Position numbers and translations under genes: made by a program. Positions 36,506 through 44,289 of a stretch of DNA of 64,000 nt are shown here, in pieces. Within the stretch, counting starts at the first letter, position 1; each line of letters starts with the position of its first letter. Source of the DNA: Chelatococcus sp. YT9 (lineage in GTDB: Bacteria > Pseudomonadota > Alphaproteobacteria > Rhizobiales > Beijerinckiaceae); assembly GCF_018398315.1 (NCBI RefSeq), contig NZ_JAHBRW010000001.1, positions 1,360,001-1,424,000 on the forward strand, read 5' to 3'. The notes beneath the pieces are model-generated. The model ran no database searches. It saw only the letters and a program-made list of their open reading frames with translations, and was not told where the DNA came from.

Positions 36506-37315
36506 ATGGCGCGTACCATCAATCGCGTGCTTATCACAGGCGCGGCCGGCCGCATCGGTGGGATGTTGCGGACGGCGCTCAAGGGGCGATATCAGCGCCT
36601 TATCTTGTCTGACATCATTCCACTGAAGGACGTTCAACCCCACGAGGAAGCCATCGTGTGCGACCTCAAGGACGGCGACGCCATCAGGCGCGCTTGCGGC
36701 GGCGTCGACGCCATCGTCCATTGCGGTGGCAACCCCCGCGAAAGCCCCTGGCCGGAGATCCTGGAGCCGAACATCATCGGCTCGATCAATGTTTGGGAAG
36801 CCGCGCGCCAGGAGGGTGTCGACCGCATCGTCTATGCGAGCTCGAACCACGCAATTGCCTTCACGCGGCGCAGCGAGACGCTGGACCATCGCGGCGCGCA
36901 CAGACCTGACTGCCGCTATGGACTCTCCAAGGCCTTCATGGAGGATCTCGCTTTCCTCTACGCCTATAAATACGGAGTGCGCGGCTTCGGCATGCGCATC
37001 GGCTCCTTCACGCCGACCCCCACGGACGCACGCGCTCTTTCGACCTGGATATCCCACCGCGATATGGCGCAGCTGGTGCAAGTTGGCCTTACGGCCACCT
37101 ACACAAACGAGATCGTCTTTGGCATCTCGCGCAACAAGCGAGCCTGGTGGGACAACAGCAACGCCTACCGGCTCGGCTACGATCCGCAGGACGAGTCGGA
37201 AGCCTATGCAGAGGAAGTCGGCCATATCCGGGGGGATGACCCGATCGCGGAAGAGTTCCAGGGATCCCGTTTCGTTTCAGCGGAATTCACTGCCGACCCC
37301 AACGATGTTCCTTGA
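36506..37315 (+). CDS. udh: Uronate dehydrogenase (NAD-dependent SDR/epimerase fold)
   Basis: Oxidises D-glucuronate or D-galacturonate to the aldarolactone with NAD. The 269-residue protein has the extended-SDR Rossmann motif VLITGAAGRIGGMLRTAL, CDLKDGDAI, HCGGNPRESPWPEILEPNIIGS, the catalytic YGLSKAFMEDLA (YxxxK) and SSNHAIAFTRRSE, all typical of bacterial Udh. The start ATG 36506 follows a strong GGAGG site. It is 60 bases upstream of the mannonate dehydratase gene, so the two probably form an operon. Exact substrate preference among hexuronates is not readable from sequence. Confidence 0.87.
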   Translation: MARTINRVLITGAAGRIGGMLRTALKGRYQRLILSDIIPLKDVQPHEEAIVCDLKDGDAIRRACGGVDAIVHCGGNPRESPWPEILEPNIIGSINVWEAARQEGVDRIVYASSNHAIAFTRRSETLDHRGAHRPDCRYGLSKAFMEDLAFLYAYKYGVRGFGMRIGSFTPTPTDARALSTWISHRDMAQLVQVGLTATYTNEIVFGISRNKRAWWDNSNAYRLGYDPQDESEAYAEEVGHIRGDDPIAEEFQGSRFVSAEFTADPNDVP

Positions 37316-37375
37316 GTTTTGCCCGAGGGGCAGACTGGACAGCCCGGCCGCCGTCGCGCGATGCAGGAGTGGACG

Positions 37376-38383
37376 ATGTTTGTAGGCACACAGTTCAAGG
37401 CCCGCACGGATGACGACTTTCGGGTCATGGCGCAGCTGGGCGTCCGCCATGTCTGCGCCGATCCGCCAGGCATTCCGCATGACTGGACGCTTGATGATCT
37501 CAAGCGGCATCGCGCGCATATCGAGAGCTTCGGCCTCGTGCTCGACATGGTGGAACTTCCCCTGAAATCCCATCCGATCGAGGAGAGCCGCAGTCCGCAT
37601 ATTCTCCTCGGGAAGAGTCCGGAGCGAGACCGGGAGATCGATTCGATCTGCGCCTTGCTGGACCGCGTGGCGCGCGCCGGCATTCCCGCCGTCAAGTACA
37701 ACATGAACATCATCGGCATTCCGCGCACCGCGCCGGAGGCCGGACGTGGCGGCTCCATCAACGAGGCCTTCCGCTGGGACAAGGCTGATCATGAAGCGGC
37801 ACCCGGCCGTGCCGGCATCCTGCCGGAGGACGAGAACTGGGAACGGATCGATTATTTCCTTGCGCGTGTCGTACCCGTGGCCACCGCCGCGAAGGTGCGT
37901 CTCGCCTGCCATCCGCACGATCCCTATACCCCGCCGGGCTATCGTGGCGTGACGCGCGTGCTCGGCACGGTCGAGGGGCTGAAGCGCTTCGTGACGATGC
38001 ATGAGAGCCCCTATCACGGCCTCAATTTCTGCCAGGGCACGGTGGGCGAGATGCTGGAAGACCCCGCGCGCGAAATCGGCGATGTCATCCGCTGGTTCGG
38101 CGAACGCGGCAAGCTCTTCAACGTGCATTTCCGCAATATCCGGGGTCGCCGCCTCGATTTCATGGAGACTTTCCCGGATGAGGGCGACATGGATATGGTC
38201 GCTGCGCTCAAGCTCTACGCCGATGTGGGCTACAAATACATGGTCATGCCGGATCATGCCCCGAAAGTCTCCGGGCCGGATCCGCAAGGCACGGCTTTCG
38301 CCTTCTGCTACGGCTATATCATCGGCGCCATGCAGGCGCTCGGGCTTGATCCTCATGGGCCTGAGGTAGCGCCGCGCGGGTGA
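37376..38383 (+). CDS. uxuA: Mannonate dehydratase (UxuA family)
   Basis: Dehydrates D-mannonate to 2-keto-3-deoxy-D-gluconate in hexuronate catabolism. The 335-residue TIM-barrel protein has VCADPPGIPHDWTLDD, AGIPAVKYNMNIIGIPRT, LACHPHDPYTPPGYRGVTRVLGT and the metal-site region NFCQGTVGEMLEDP and HFRNIRGR, all UxuA-like. ATG 37376 is chosen because AGGAG lies six bases before it. It follows udh. The enolase-superfamily and IlvD-family dehydratases on the opposite strand are further sugar-acid enzymes; a KDG kinase, aldolase and regulator are not in the window. Confidence 0.9.
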   Translation: MFVGTQFKARTDDDFRVMAQLGVRHVCADPPGIPHDWTLDDLKRHRAHIESFGLVLDMVELPLKSHPIEESRSPHILLGKSPERDREIDSICALLDRVARAGIPAVKYNMNIIGIPRTAPEAGRGGSINEAFRWDKADHEAAPGRAGILPEDENWERIDYFLARVVPVATAAKVRLACHPHDPYTPPGYRGVTRVLGTVEGLKRFVTMHESPYHGLNFCQGTVGEMLEDPAREIGDVIRWFGERGKLFNVHFRNIRGRRLDFMETFPDEGDMDMVAALKLYADVGYKYMVMPDHAPKVSGPDPQGTAFAFCYGYIIGAMQALGLDPHGPEVAPRG

Positions 38384-38409
38384 AAGGTGGCCTGTTTTGG
38401 CCCATCACG

Positions 38410-38832
38410 TCATGGAGCCTCACATAAGGATTTCGAGCCATCGGAAAGATGGATCCCCTTCCCGGGCTGCTGCGCAGCCCGCCGAGAAGGGGATCCAGAG
38501 CGTCGCAACAACATCGCGATCCACGCGATGCGTCGCCTAAGCCGTTGCGTCAGATCGTGCCATTCCGGATTGGACCGCTCGATCAACCGGATCTTCCATG
38601 TCCGCTTCCATCCCTTGAGCTGCTTCTCGCGCGCAATCGCTTCGCTGATGTCTCGGAAGCGCTCGAAGTACACGAGGTGGAACACCCCGTATTTTTGTGT
38701 AAACCCAGGCACAGCCGCCGCACGATGTTGCTCGACACGGCGAAGAAGATCGCTCGTTACGCCGATATAGAGCGTTCCGTTCCTGCGGCTCGCGAGGATC
38801 TACACGGCATAGCGGTCATTCCATGGCGTCAC
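38410..38832 (-). pseudogene. GIY-YIG endonuclease, disrupted by an in-frame amber codon
   Basis: A small UvrC-type GIY-YIG nuclease. From GTG 38832 the frame reads VTPWNDRYAV, TAG, ILASRRNGTLYIGVTSDLLRR, then VEQHRAAAVPGFTQKYGVFHLVYFERFRDISEAI, KQLKGWKRTWKIRLIE and NPEWHDL. The TAG replaces the tyrosine of the first half of the signature (VYILAS), which in relatives is TAT or TAC. GAAGGGGA precedes the GTG. The last ~35 residues (RRSGSPSRRAAQQPG...) come from the palindromic repeat rather than from a conserved domain. Restart at a downstream GTG (38712) would give a protein without the catalytic half, so it is probably dead unless the codon is read through. Confidence 0.85.
38451..38495. repeat. 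Palindromic repeat next to the GIY-YIG remnant (copy 1)
   Basis: GGATCCCCTT, then a GGGCTGC...GCAGCCC hairpin, then AAGGGGATCC: an overall inverted repeat. Its left part, TGGATCCCCTTCCCGG, recurs at 38839-38854. It overlaps the 3' end of the GIY-YIG frame. Confidence 0.7.
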
Positions 38833-38838
38833 AGCAAC

Positions 38839-38883
38839 TGGATCCCCTTCCCGGCCGGCTTTGCCGGCCGCCGGGAATGACAC
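38839..38883. repeat. Palindromic repeat next to the GIY-YIG remnant (copy 2)
   Basis: TGGATCCCCTTCCCGG followed by a GGCCGGC/GCCGGCC hairpin and CCGGGAATGACAC. It shares its left arm with the copy at 38451 and sits right at the 5' edge of the GIY-YIG frame, so the gene is bracketed by related palindromes. Confidence 0.7.
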
Positions 38884-38913
38884 TGGGAGCAGGATCAACG
38901 CGGCGAAAGCCCC

Positions 38914-40143
38914 TCACCCGCCGGTGCGCGTGAGCTTCGCCCGTCGCCTCAGGCGCGTCTGGAAATAGACATTCTCACTGACAGTGCCCGTCTCATAAGC
39001 CCAACCGTCTTCGGGCGGCATGTCAGCAACGTTGCGCCGGCTCGGGTAGCGCGCCACTTCCTCCTCGACGATATCAACACCGAGGCCGGGCGCGGTCGGT
39101 ACTGGCAGGTGGCCATCCACAACCTTCAGCACGGGCGCGACGACCTCGTAACGGCCCGGCCAGTCGAACTCGACACGCTCCAGCATGAGCGCGTTGGGAA
39201 TTGTCGCCATGACATGGAGGGCCGCGAATTCGGCCACCGGTCCGAGCGAACCGGAATGAGGCGCCATGGTGATGAAATGGCCCTCCGCCATGGCCGCCAT
39301 TTTGCGCATCTGCGAGATGCCGCCGGCGCGGCCCGTGTCGGGCTGAATGACATCGACCAGATCCCGCTCGATATAGGGCCGGATGCCCCAGATGGTGCTG
39401 ACACGCTCGCCGGCGGCGAGCGGGATATCCACGGAATCGCGTACGCGCGCCAAGGCGTCCAGGCTCTCGGGCGCTACCGGATCCTCGAAGAACAGGAGGT
39501 CGAGCGGTTCGAGAGCACGGCCGACGATGATCGCGTCCTGGGGCGTCATCCATGATGGGCCATGTGCATCGACCATCACGTCCACATCAGGCCCAACGGC
39601 CTCGCGTACCGCCGCGACGCTGTCGATATCGACGGCGCCGGTGAAACTCACCTTAACGCCGGTGTATCCACGCCCCATCAGGTCACGCGCGCGCTCCGGG
39701 GTCTTGGCATGGCCGTAGACACGGATGCGATCGCGGAAGCGGCCGCCGAGAAGGTTCCAGACAGGCTGGCCGAGCGCCTTGCCCTTGATGTCCCACAAGG
39801 CCATCTCGATGCCGGTCAGGGCGCCACCGCCGACCGTGCCGAGCACGCCGTGCCCCATCGATGCAACGTAGAGGCGGTGCCATAACCGGTCGATGTCCCC
39901 CGCCTCCTCACCCACGAGGATGGAGGCATAGTCGTTGACCGCCGTCTCGATGACGCGCGGCCAGCCGGAGCATTCACCGACGCCCGTGATACCCTCGTCG
40001 GTAAAGATCTTCACAAACAGCCAGTTGCGCGATCCCCGGAAGTCGGCATCGGCGCCTAGCGCGGCTCCTTGTTGCGAGGCGCTCGTCGCGGCCGGACGTG
40101 AGCCAACCTGCATCAGATAGGTTTTGACGGCAGTGATCTTCAT
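38914..40143 (-). CDS. Enolase-superfamily sugar-acid dehydratase (mandelate racemase/MLE family)
   Basis: A 409-residue mandelate-racemase-like enzyme. Metal ligands are recognisable in DVMVDAHGPSW, FFEDPVAPES and PLAAGERVST, and the general base region is TMAPHSGSLGP with IQPDTGRAGGI. The KxK motif of strand 2 appears as TGVKVSF. This arrangement suits acid-sugar dehydratases such as galactonate or related dehydratases more than racemases, but the exact substrate is not predictable. It is the last gene of the ABC-transporter operon, starting 19 bases after the ATPase gene stops, which ties its substrate to the imported compound. Confidence 0.82.
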   Translation of the reverse strand: MKITAVKTYLMQVGSRPAATSASQQGAALGADADFRGSRNWLFVKIFTDEGITGVGECSGWPRVIETAVNDYASILVGEEAGDIDRLWHRLYVASMGHGVLGTVGGGALTGIEMALWDIKGKALGQPVWNLLGGRFRDRIRVYGHAKTPERARDLMGRGYTGVKVSFTGAVDIDSVAAVREAVGPDVDVMVDAHGPSWMTPQDAIIVGRALEPLDLLFFEDPVAPESLDALARVRDSVDIPLAAGERVSTIWGIRPYIERDLVDVIQPDTGRAGGISQMRKMAAMAEGHFITMAPHSGSLGPVAEFAALHVMATIPNALMLERVEFDWPGRYEVVAPVLKVVDGHLPVPTAPGLGVDIVEEEVARYPSRRNVADMPPEDGWAYETGTVSENVYFQTRLRRRAKLTRTGG

Positions 40144-40162
40144 GGGACTACGTTTTCACCCT

Positions 40163-41938
40163 TCACGGTTCACGATAACGGAAACGATGCGTCATGCCGC
40201 GCCGGCGCGGGTCGGCGACCGGGACAGCCGAAAGCAGGGATTGCGTGTAGGCATGTTGGGGGTTGGAGCAGACCGTCTCCGTTTCCCCCGTCTCCACGAT
40301 GCGCCCCCGGTGCATGACCGCGATGCGATCGCAGAAGTAGCGGATCACCGCGATATCGTGGCTGATGAAGATGAAGCTGAGATCGAGCCGCTCCTGAAGG
40401 TCGAGCATCAGATCCAGGATCTGCGTCCGCAGGCTCACATCGAGCGCCGATGAGGCTTCGTCAGCGATGATGATGCGCGGATCAGGCGCGATTGCCCGGG
40501 CAATCGAAATGCGCTGCCTTTGCCCGCCTGAGAAGGCATGGGGATAGCGCTCCGCCGCCGAAGCCGGCAGGCCGACGAGCCCGAGAAGCTCGGCGACGCG
40601 CGCCTTGAGCGCAGCACCGCTCAAAGTGCCATTGACGAGCAGCGGCTCGCCGATGATCTGGCCGACCGTCATGCGCGGATTGAGCGACGAGAAGGGATCC
40701 TGAAACACCATGCGGATGTCGCGCCAGGGCGCCTTCAACTGGTTGTCCGAAAGCGGCGCCAGATCAGTCGTCTTGCCGTGACGGTCCGTATAGAGAATAT
40801 GGCCGGCCGTGACAGGATGGACGCGCTGCAGGCAGCGGCCGAGCGTCGTCTTGCCCGACCCGGATTCGCCTACGATGCCGAGGTTTTCGCCGGCCTTCAG
40901 CTCGAGACTGGCATCCTGGACGGCCACGATGGAATCGTGCTTCAACCCGAGAAAGCCGGTGGAGAAGGGAAATTCCTTGCGCATGTCCGACATGACGAGG
41001 ATAGGCTTGCCGGGTGCTGCCTTCGCCCGCATGGCGAGGCGCCGCTCCGAGGGCCGGTCGAGCTCCCGCACGGCATTGAGCAGGTGGCGCGTATAATCGT
41101 GCTGCGGCCTCTCAAAGATCGAGAACACGTCGCCGCGCTCCACCATCTTGCCAAAACGCATGACCGCGATGTCGTCGGCGATTTCCGCGACCACGCCCAT
41201 GTCATGGGTGATGAACATCACGGCCATGTCGCTGTCGCGCTGGAGCTGGCGGATCAGGGCCAAGATCTCGGCCTGGATCGTCACGTCGAGGGCGGTGGTC
41301 GGCTCGTCGGCGATGAGCACTGCCGGGTTGCAGGCCAGTGCCATGGCGATGACGGCCCGCTGGCGCATCCCGCCGGAATACTCAAAGGGATAGCGGTCGA
41401 TGGCGACCTCCGGCCGGGGGATCTCGACCTTCCGCAGGAGCTCAATGGTCCGGGCCCGCGCCTCCTTCTTCGAGACATGCTCGTGCAGACGGATGACCTC
41501 TCCGATCTGGTCGCCGATGCGATGCACTGGCGATAACGAGCTCATCGGCTCCTGGAAGATCATCGCGACGTCACGCCCGCGAATGGAGCGGATTGCCGAC
41601 GAGCGCGGATCAAGACTGACGAGATCCACCGTGTTCTCGGCGCCGCGCCCCCGCGCCGTGAGATGGCGGTGCAGCAGCACCTGACCCGACGCGACCCGCC
41701 CCGGAGGATCGACGATCTGCAGGATCGACCGGGCCGTGACGCTCTTCCCGGAACCGCTTTCGCCGACGACACAGAGCGTGCGGCCGGGGAACAGCGACAA
41801 GGTCACATCATCGACCGCGCGGAATACGCCGCGGCGCGTGGCGAATTCGGTGACGAGGTTCCTGACTTCCAGAACCGGCAGGGCGTCACCCTGGGCGACG
41901 TCCCGTGGGGCGGCAGAATGATCGGCGTTCCCGCTCAT
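40163..41938 (-). CDS. ABC transporter ATP-binding protein with two fused ATPase domains (Dpp/Opp type)
   Basis: A 591-residue fusion of DppD- and DppF-like ATPases. The first domain has GESGSGKSVTAR (residues 59-70), EYSGGMRQRAVIAMAL and IADEPTTALDV. The second, from about residue 320, has GESGSGKTTLGR, FSGGQRQRISIARAI and IADEASSALDVS and ends in a short oligopeptide-transporter-type C-terminal region (FSNPQHAYTQSLLSAVP-like block CSNPQHAYTQSLLSAVPV). It energises the importer made with the two permeases upstream. Its ATG overlaps the upstream permease stop by one base. Confidence 0.95.
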   Translation of the reverse strand: MSGNADHSAAPRDVAQGDALPVLEVRNLVTEFATRRGVFRAVDDVTLSLFPGRTLCVVGESGSGKSVTARSILQIVDPPGRVASGQVLLHRHLTARGRGAENTVDLVSLDPRSSAIRSIRGRDVAMIFQEPMSSLSPVHRIGDQIGEVIRLHEHVSKKEARARTIELLRKVEIPRPEVAIDRYPFEYSGGMRQRAVIAMALACNPAVLIADEPTTALDVTIQAEILALIRQLQRDSDMAVMFITHDMGVVAEIADDIAVMRFGKMVERGDVFSIFERPQHDYTRHLLNAVRELDRPSERRLAMRAKAAPGKPILVMSDMRKEFPFSTGFLGLKHDSIVAVQDASLELKAGENLGIVGESGSGKTTLGRCLQRVHPVTAGHILYTDRHGKTTDLAPLSDNQLKAPWRDIRMVFQDPFSSLNPRMTVGQIIGEPLLVNGTLSGAALKARVAELLGLVGLPASAAERYPHAFSGGQRQRISIARAIAPDPRIIIADEASSALDVSLRTQILDLMLDLQERLDLSFIFISHDIAVIRYFCDRIAVMHRGRIVETGETETVCSNPQHAYTQSLLSAVPVADPRRRGMTHRFRYREP

Positions 41939-43095
41939 CAGCGGCCCTCCTGCGCATAGGGATCGGCCGCGTCACGCAGGCCGTCGCCGAGGAAATTGAG
42001 GGCGAGAACCGCGACGCAGACGGCCACGCCCGGTGCGAACAGCCAGGGCGCCTGGGCAATGCTGCGGACGTTCTGCGCTTCCTTGAGAAGCACGCCCCAG
42101 GAGATCGTGGGCGGCAGAAGGCCGAGGCCAAGGAAAGACAGCGACGTCTCGGCGATAATCATGACCGGGATCGCGAGACTGACCGAGGCGATGATGTGGC
42201 TGACCATCGATGGCATCATGTGGCGGAAGATGACGCGCGCCTTGCTGCCACCGTCGAGCCGCGCGGCGACGACGAAATCCTCGGTCCGCAGAGCCAGGAA
42301 GCGCCCGCGCACCACACGTGCCAACTCCGTCCAGCCGACGAGCGACAGGATCAGTGTGATGGCGAAATAGCGGGTCAGCGGCGCCCAGTCCTGCGGCAGG
42401 GCGGCGCTCAATCCCAGCCAGATGGGGATCGTCGGGAGGGACAGCTTGAGCTCGATAAGCCGCTGCACCCCCGTATCGACCCAGCCCCCATAGTACCCGG
42501 ATAGCCCGCCGAGCACGAGGCCGAGCAAAAGGCTGACGGCAACGCCGGCGAGACCGATCGACATCGAGACGCGCGTTCCGGCGATGATTCGGCTCAACAT
42601 GTCCCGCCCCAGCCGGTCAGCCCCCAGGAGGTAGAAGCGCTCGCCGGGTGTGACCGCGGCGATCAGACGCTTCTCCATCGGGATGAGACCCCACAGCTTA
42701 TAGGGCGTGCCATTGCCGAACAGCGTGAGATAGATCTTCTTGTCCGGGTCTGGCGCGAAGGTCGTCTTGAGGGTGAAACGGTCCCGCGACAGCTTCATGC
42801 CGTTCACATGGGGGCGAAAAGCCCAGCTTCCGTCCGCAGTCGTGTCGAACAGATGGATCATCTGTGGCGGATGGTAGACATCGCGCGATGATGGCGCGTC
42901 AGGATCGAACGGCGCCAGGAACTCCGTGAAGAGCGCCACGAGATAGAAGGCGATGACTACGACCGCGCCTGTCATAGCAAGGCGATGCCGGCGGAAAGAC
43001 CCCCAGATCAACCGCCATTGCGACGCGCTGTCCTCGCCGGCGATGGCCCGGGGATCCGCATTCGGATCAATATGTGGATCGGCGACGACACTCAT
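41938..43095 (-). CDS. ABC transporter permease (DppC type)
   Basis: A 385-residue inner-membrane permease with the DppC N-terminal region (WRLIWGSFRRHRLAMTGAVVVIAFYLVALFTEFLAPFDP) and the EAA-type loop GWTELARVVRGRFLALRTEDFVVAARLDGGSKARVIFRHMMPS. A ~100-residue periplasmic insertion between helices 1 and 2 is longer than in classic DppC, as in the longer-permease subgroup used for oligosaccharides and sugar acids. It follows the DppB-type gene by 15 bases. Confidence 0.94.
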   Translation of the reverse strand: MSVVADPHIDPNADPRAIAGEDSASQWRLIWGSFRRHRLAMTGAVVVIAFYLVALFTEFLAPFDPDAPSSRDVYHPPQMIHLFDTTADGSWAFRPHVNGMKLSRDRFTLKTTFAPDPDKKIYLTLFGNGTPYKLWGLIPMEKRLIAAVTPGERFYLLGADRLGRDMLSRIIAGTRVSMSIGLAGVAVSLLLGLVLGGLSGYYGGWVDTGVQRLIELKLSLPTIPIWLGLSAALPQDWAPLTRYFAITLILSLVGWTELARVVRGRFLALRTEDFVVAARLDGGSKARVIFRHMMPSMVSHIIASVSLAIPVMIIAETSLSFLGLGLLPPTISWGVLLKEAQNVRSIAQAPWLFAPGVAVCVAVLALNFLGDGLRDAADPYAQEGR

Positions 43096-43110
43096 TGGCG
43101 CGATCTCCCA

Positions 43111-44097
43111 TCACCGGTAGCGGATGCGCGGGTCGATGACCGCAAGCAGTATGTCTGAGACAAGCATCCCGACGACCGACAGGCAGCAGAGCAGCAGGAT
43201 GAACGCGCCGGCGAGATACATGTCCTGCGCCAGCAAGGCTTGCAGCAGGAGGGGCCCCGATGTCGGCAGGGAGAGCACGAACGCCGTGATGACCGCTCCG
43301 CTGATGAGCTGCGGGAATGCCCAGCCCAAGGTCGATACGAAGGGGTTCAGCGCCATCCGCACGGGATATTTGAGAATGAGCCGGAGCTCTGAGAGCCCCT
43401 TGGCGCGGGCAGTCGTTACGTAAGGCTTGTGCAGTTCATCCAGAAGATTGGCGCGCATGATGCGCGTGAGGCTGGCGGTGGAACCAAGCCCAAGGATGAT
43501 GACCGGCAGCCAGAGATGGGACAGGAGGTCGCCGACCTTGGCGAGCGACCAGGGCGCCTTCTCGAACTCCTCCGAGAACAGACCCGATACATCGCTGCCG
43601 AAGAAGACGACCGCAATATACATGAGCACGAGCGCTACGAGGAAGCTCGGCATGGCGAGGCCGATAAAGCCGACCGCTGTGATGACATAGTCACCGAGCG
43701 TGTACTTCTTCACGGCGGAATAGACACCGATGGGAAAGGCGACCGCCCAGGTGAACAGCAGGGTCGACAGCGCCAGCGTCACGGACAATGCCATGCGCTC
43801 CCAGATGAGATTGGAAACAGGCTGCTGCCACTCGAAGGAAATGCCGAAATCGCCAACGAGTACGCCGGTAATCCATTTCCAGTATTGGACAATGAAGGGC
43901 TGATCGAGCCCATAGCGCTCCCGCAGAAGCTCCAGGCGCTCCTGGTCGACCACATCACCCGACTGCGCGAGCGTCGCGGCGAATGTCGTCAAGTAGTCGC
44001 CGGGCGGCGCCTGAATGAGGGCGAAGGCAATCAGCGACACGACGAAGAGAAACGGCACGGACCACAAGATGCGGCGAATGATATAGGTGATGAGCAT
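43111..44097 (-). CDS. ABC transporter permease (DppB type)
   Basis: A 328-residue permease with six helices. Typical DppB features are MLITYIIRRILWSVPFLFVVSLIAFALIQAPPGDYL at the N-terminus, the LRERYGLDQPFIVQYWKWITGVL block and the coupling loop RANLLDELHKPYVTTARAKGLSELRLILKYPVRMALNP. It pairs with the DppC-type permease. The substrate-binding protein gene lies upstream, separated by 192 bases and a strong hairpin. Confidence 0.94.
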   Translation of the reverse strand: MLITYIIRRILWSVPFLFVVSLIAFALIQAPPGDYLTTFAATLAQSGDVVDQERLELLRERYGLDQPFIVQYWKWITGVLVGDFGISFEWQQPVSNLIWERMALSVTLALSTLLFTWAVAFPIGVYSAVKKYTLGDYVITAVGFIGLAMPSFLVALVLMYIAVVFFGSDVSGLFSEEFEKAPWSLAKVGDLLSHLWLPVIILGLGSTASLTRIMRANLLDELHKPYVTTARAKGLSELRLILKYPVRMALNPFVSTLGWAFPQLISGAVITAFVLSLPTSGPLLLQALLAQDMYLAGAFILLLCCLSVVGMLVSDILLAVIDPRIRYR

Positions 44098-44198
44098 CAG
44101 CGATCATCTCCGGCGATCATGTCTGGCCCCGATTGACTGCCGCAATCCGCCGGGGCGTTCCTGTCACGGATCAGGGATGTGCTCGCCCCGGAAAGCCA

Positions 44199-44218
44199 CC
44201 CGGCTCCGCGGAGCCGGG
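44199..44218 (-). repeat. Perfect 20-bp palindrome between binding protein and permease genes
   Basis: CCCGGCTCCG followed directly by its reverse complement. In the transcript it would form a GC-rich hairpin in the 192-base gap between the binding-protein and permease genes. Such hairpins commonly protect the upstream mRNA and let the binding protein be made in excess over the membrane subunits. Confidence 0.6.
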
Positions 44219-44289
44219 GGCATGATCGGCACATGGCCAGCCCATCGTGCATTTCGGCCGAAACCGTTACTTTGAGGCGCTACGAAGCG

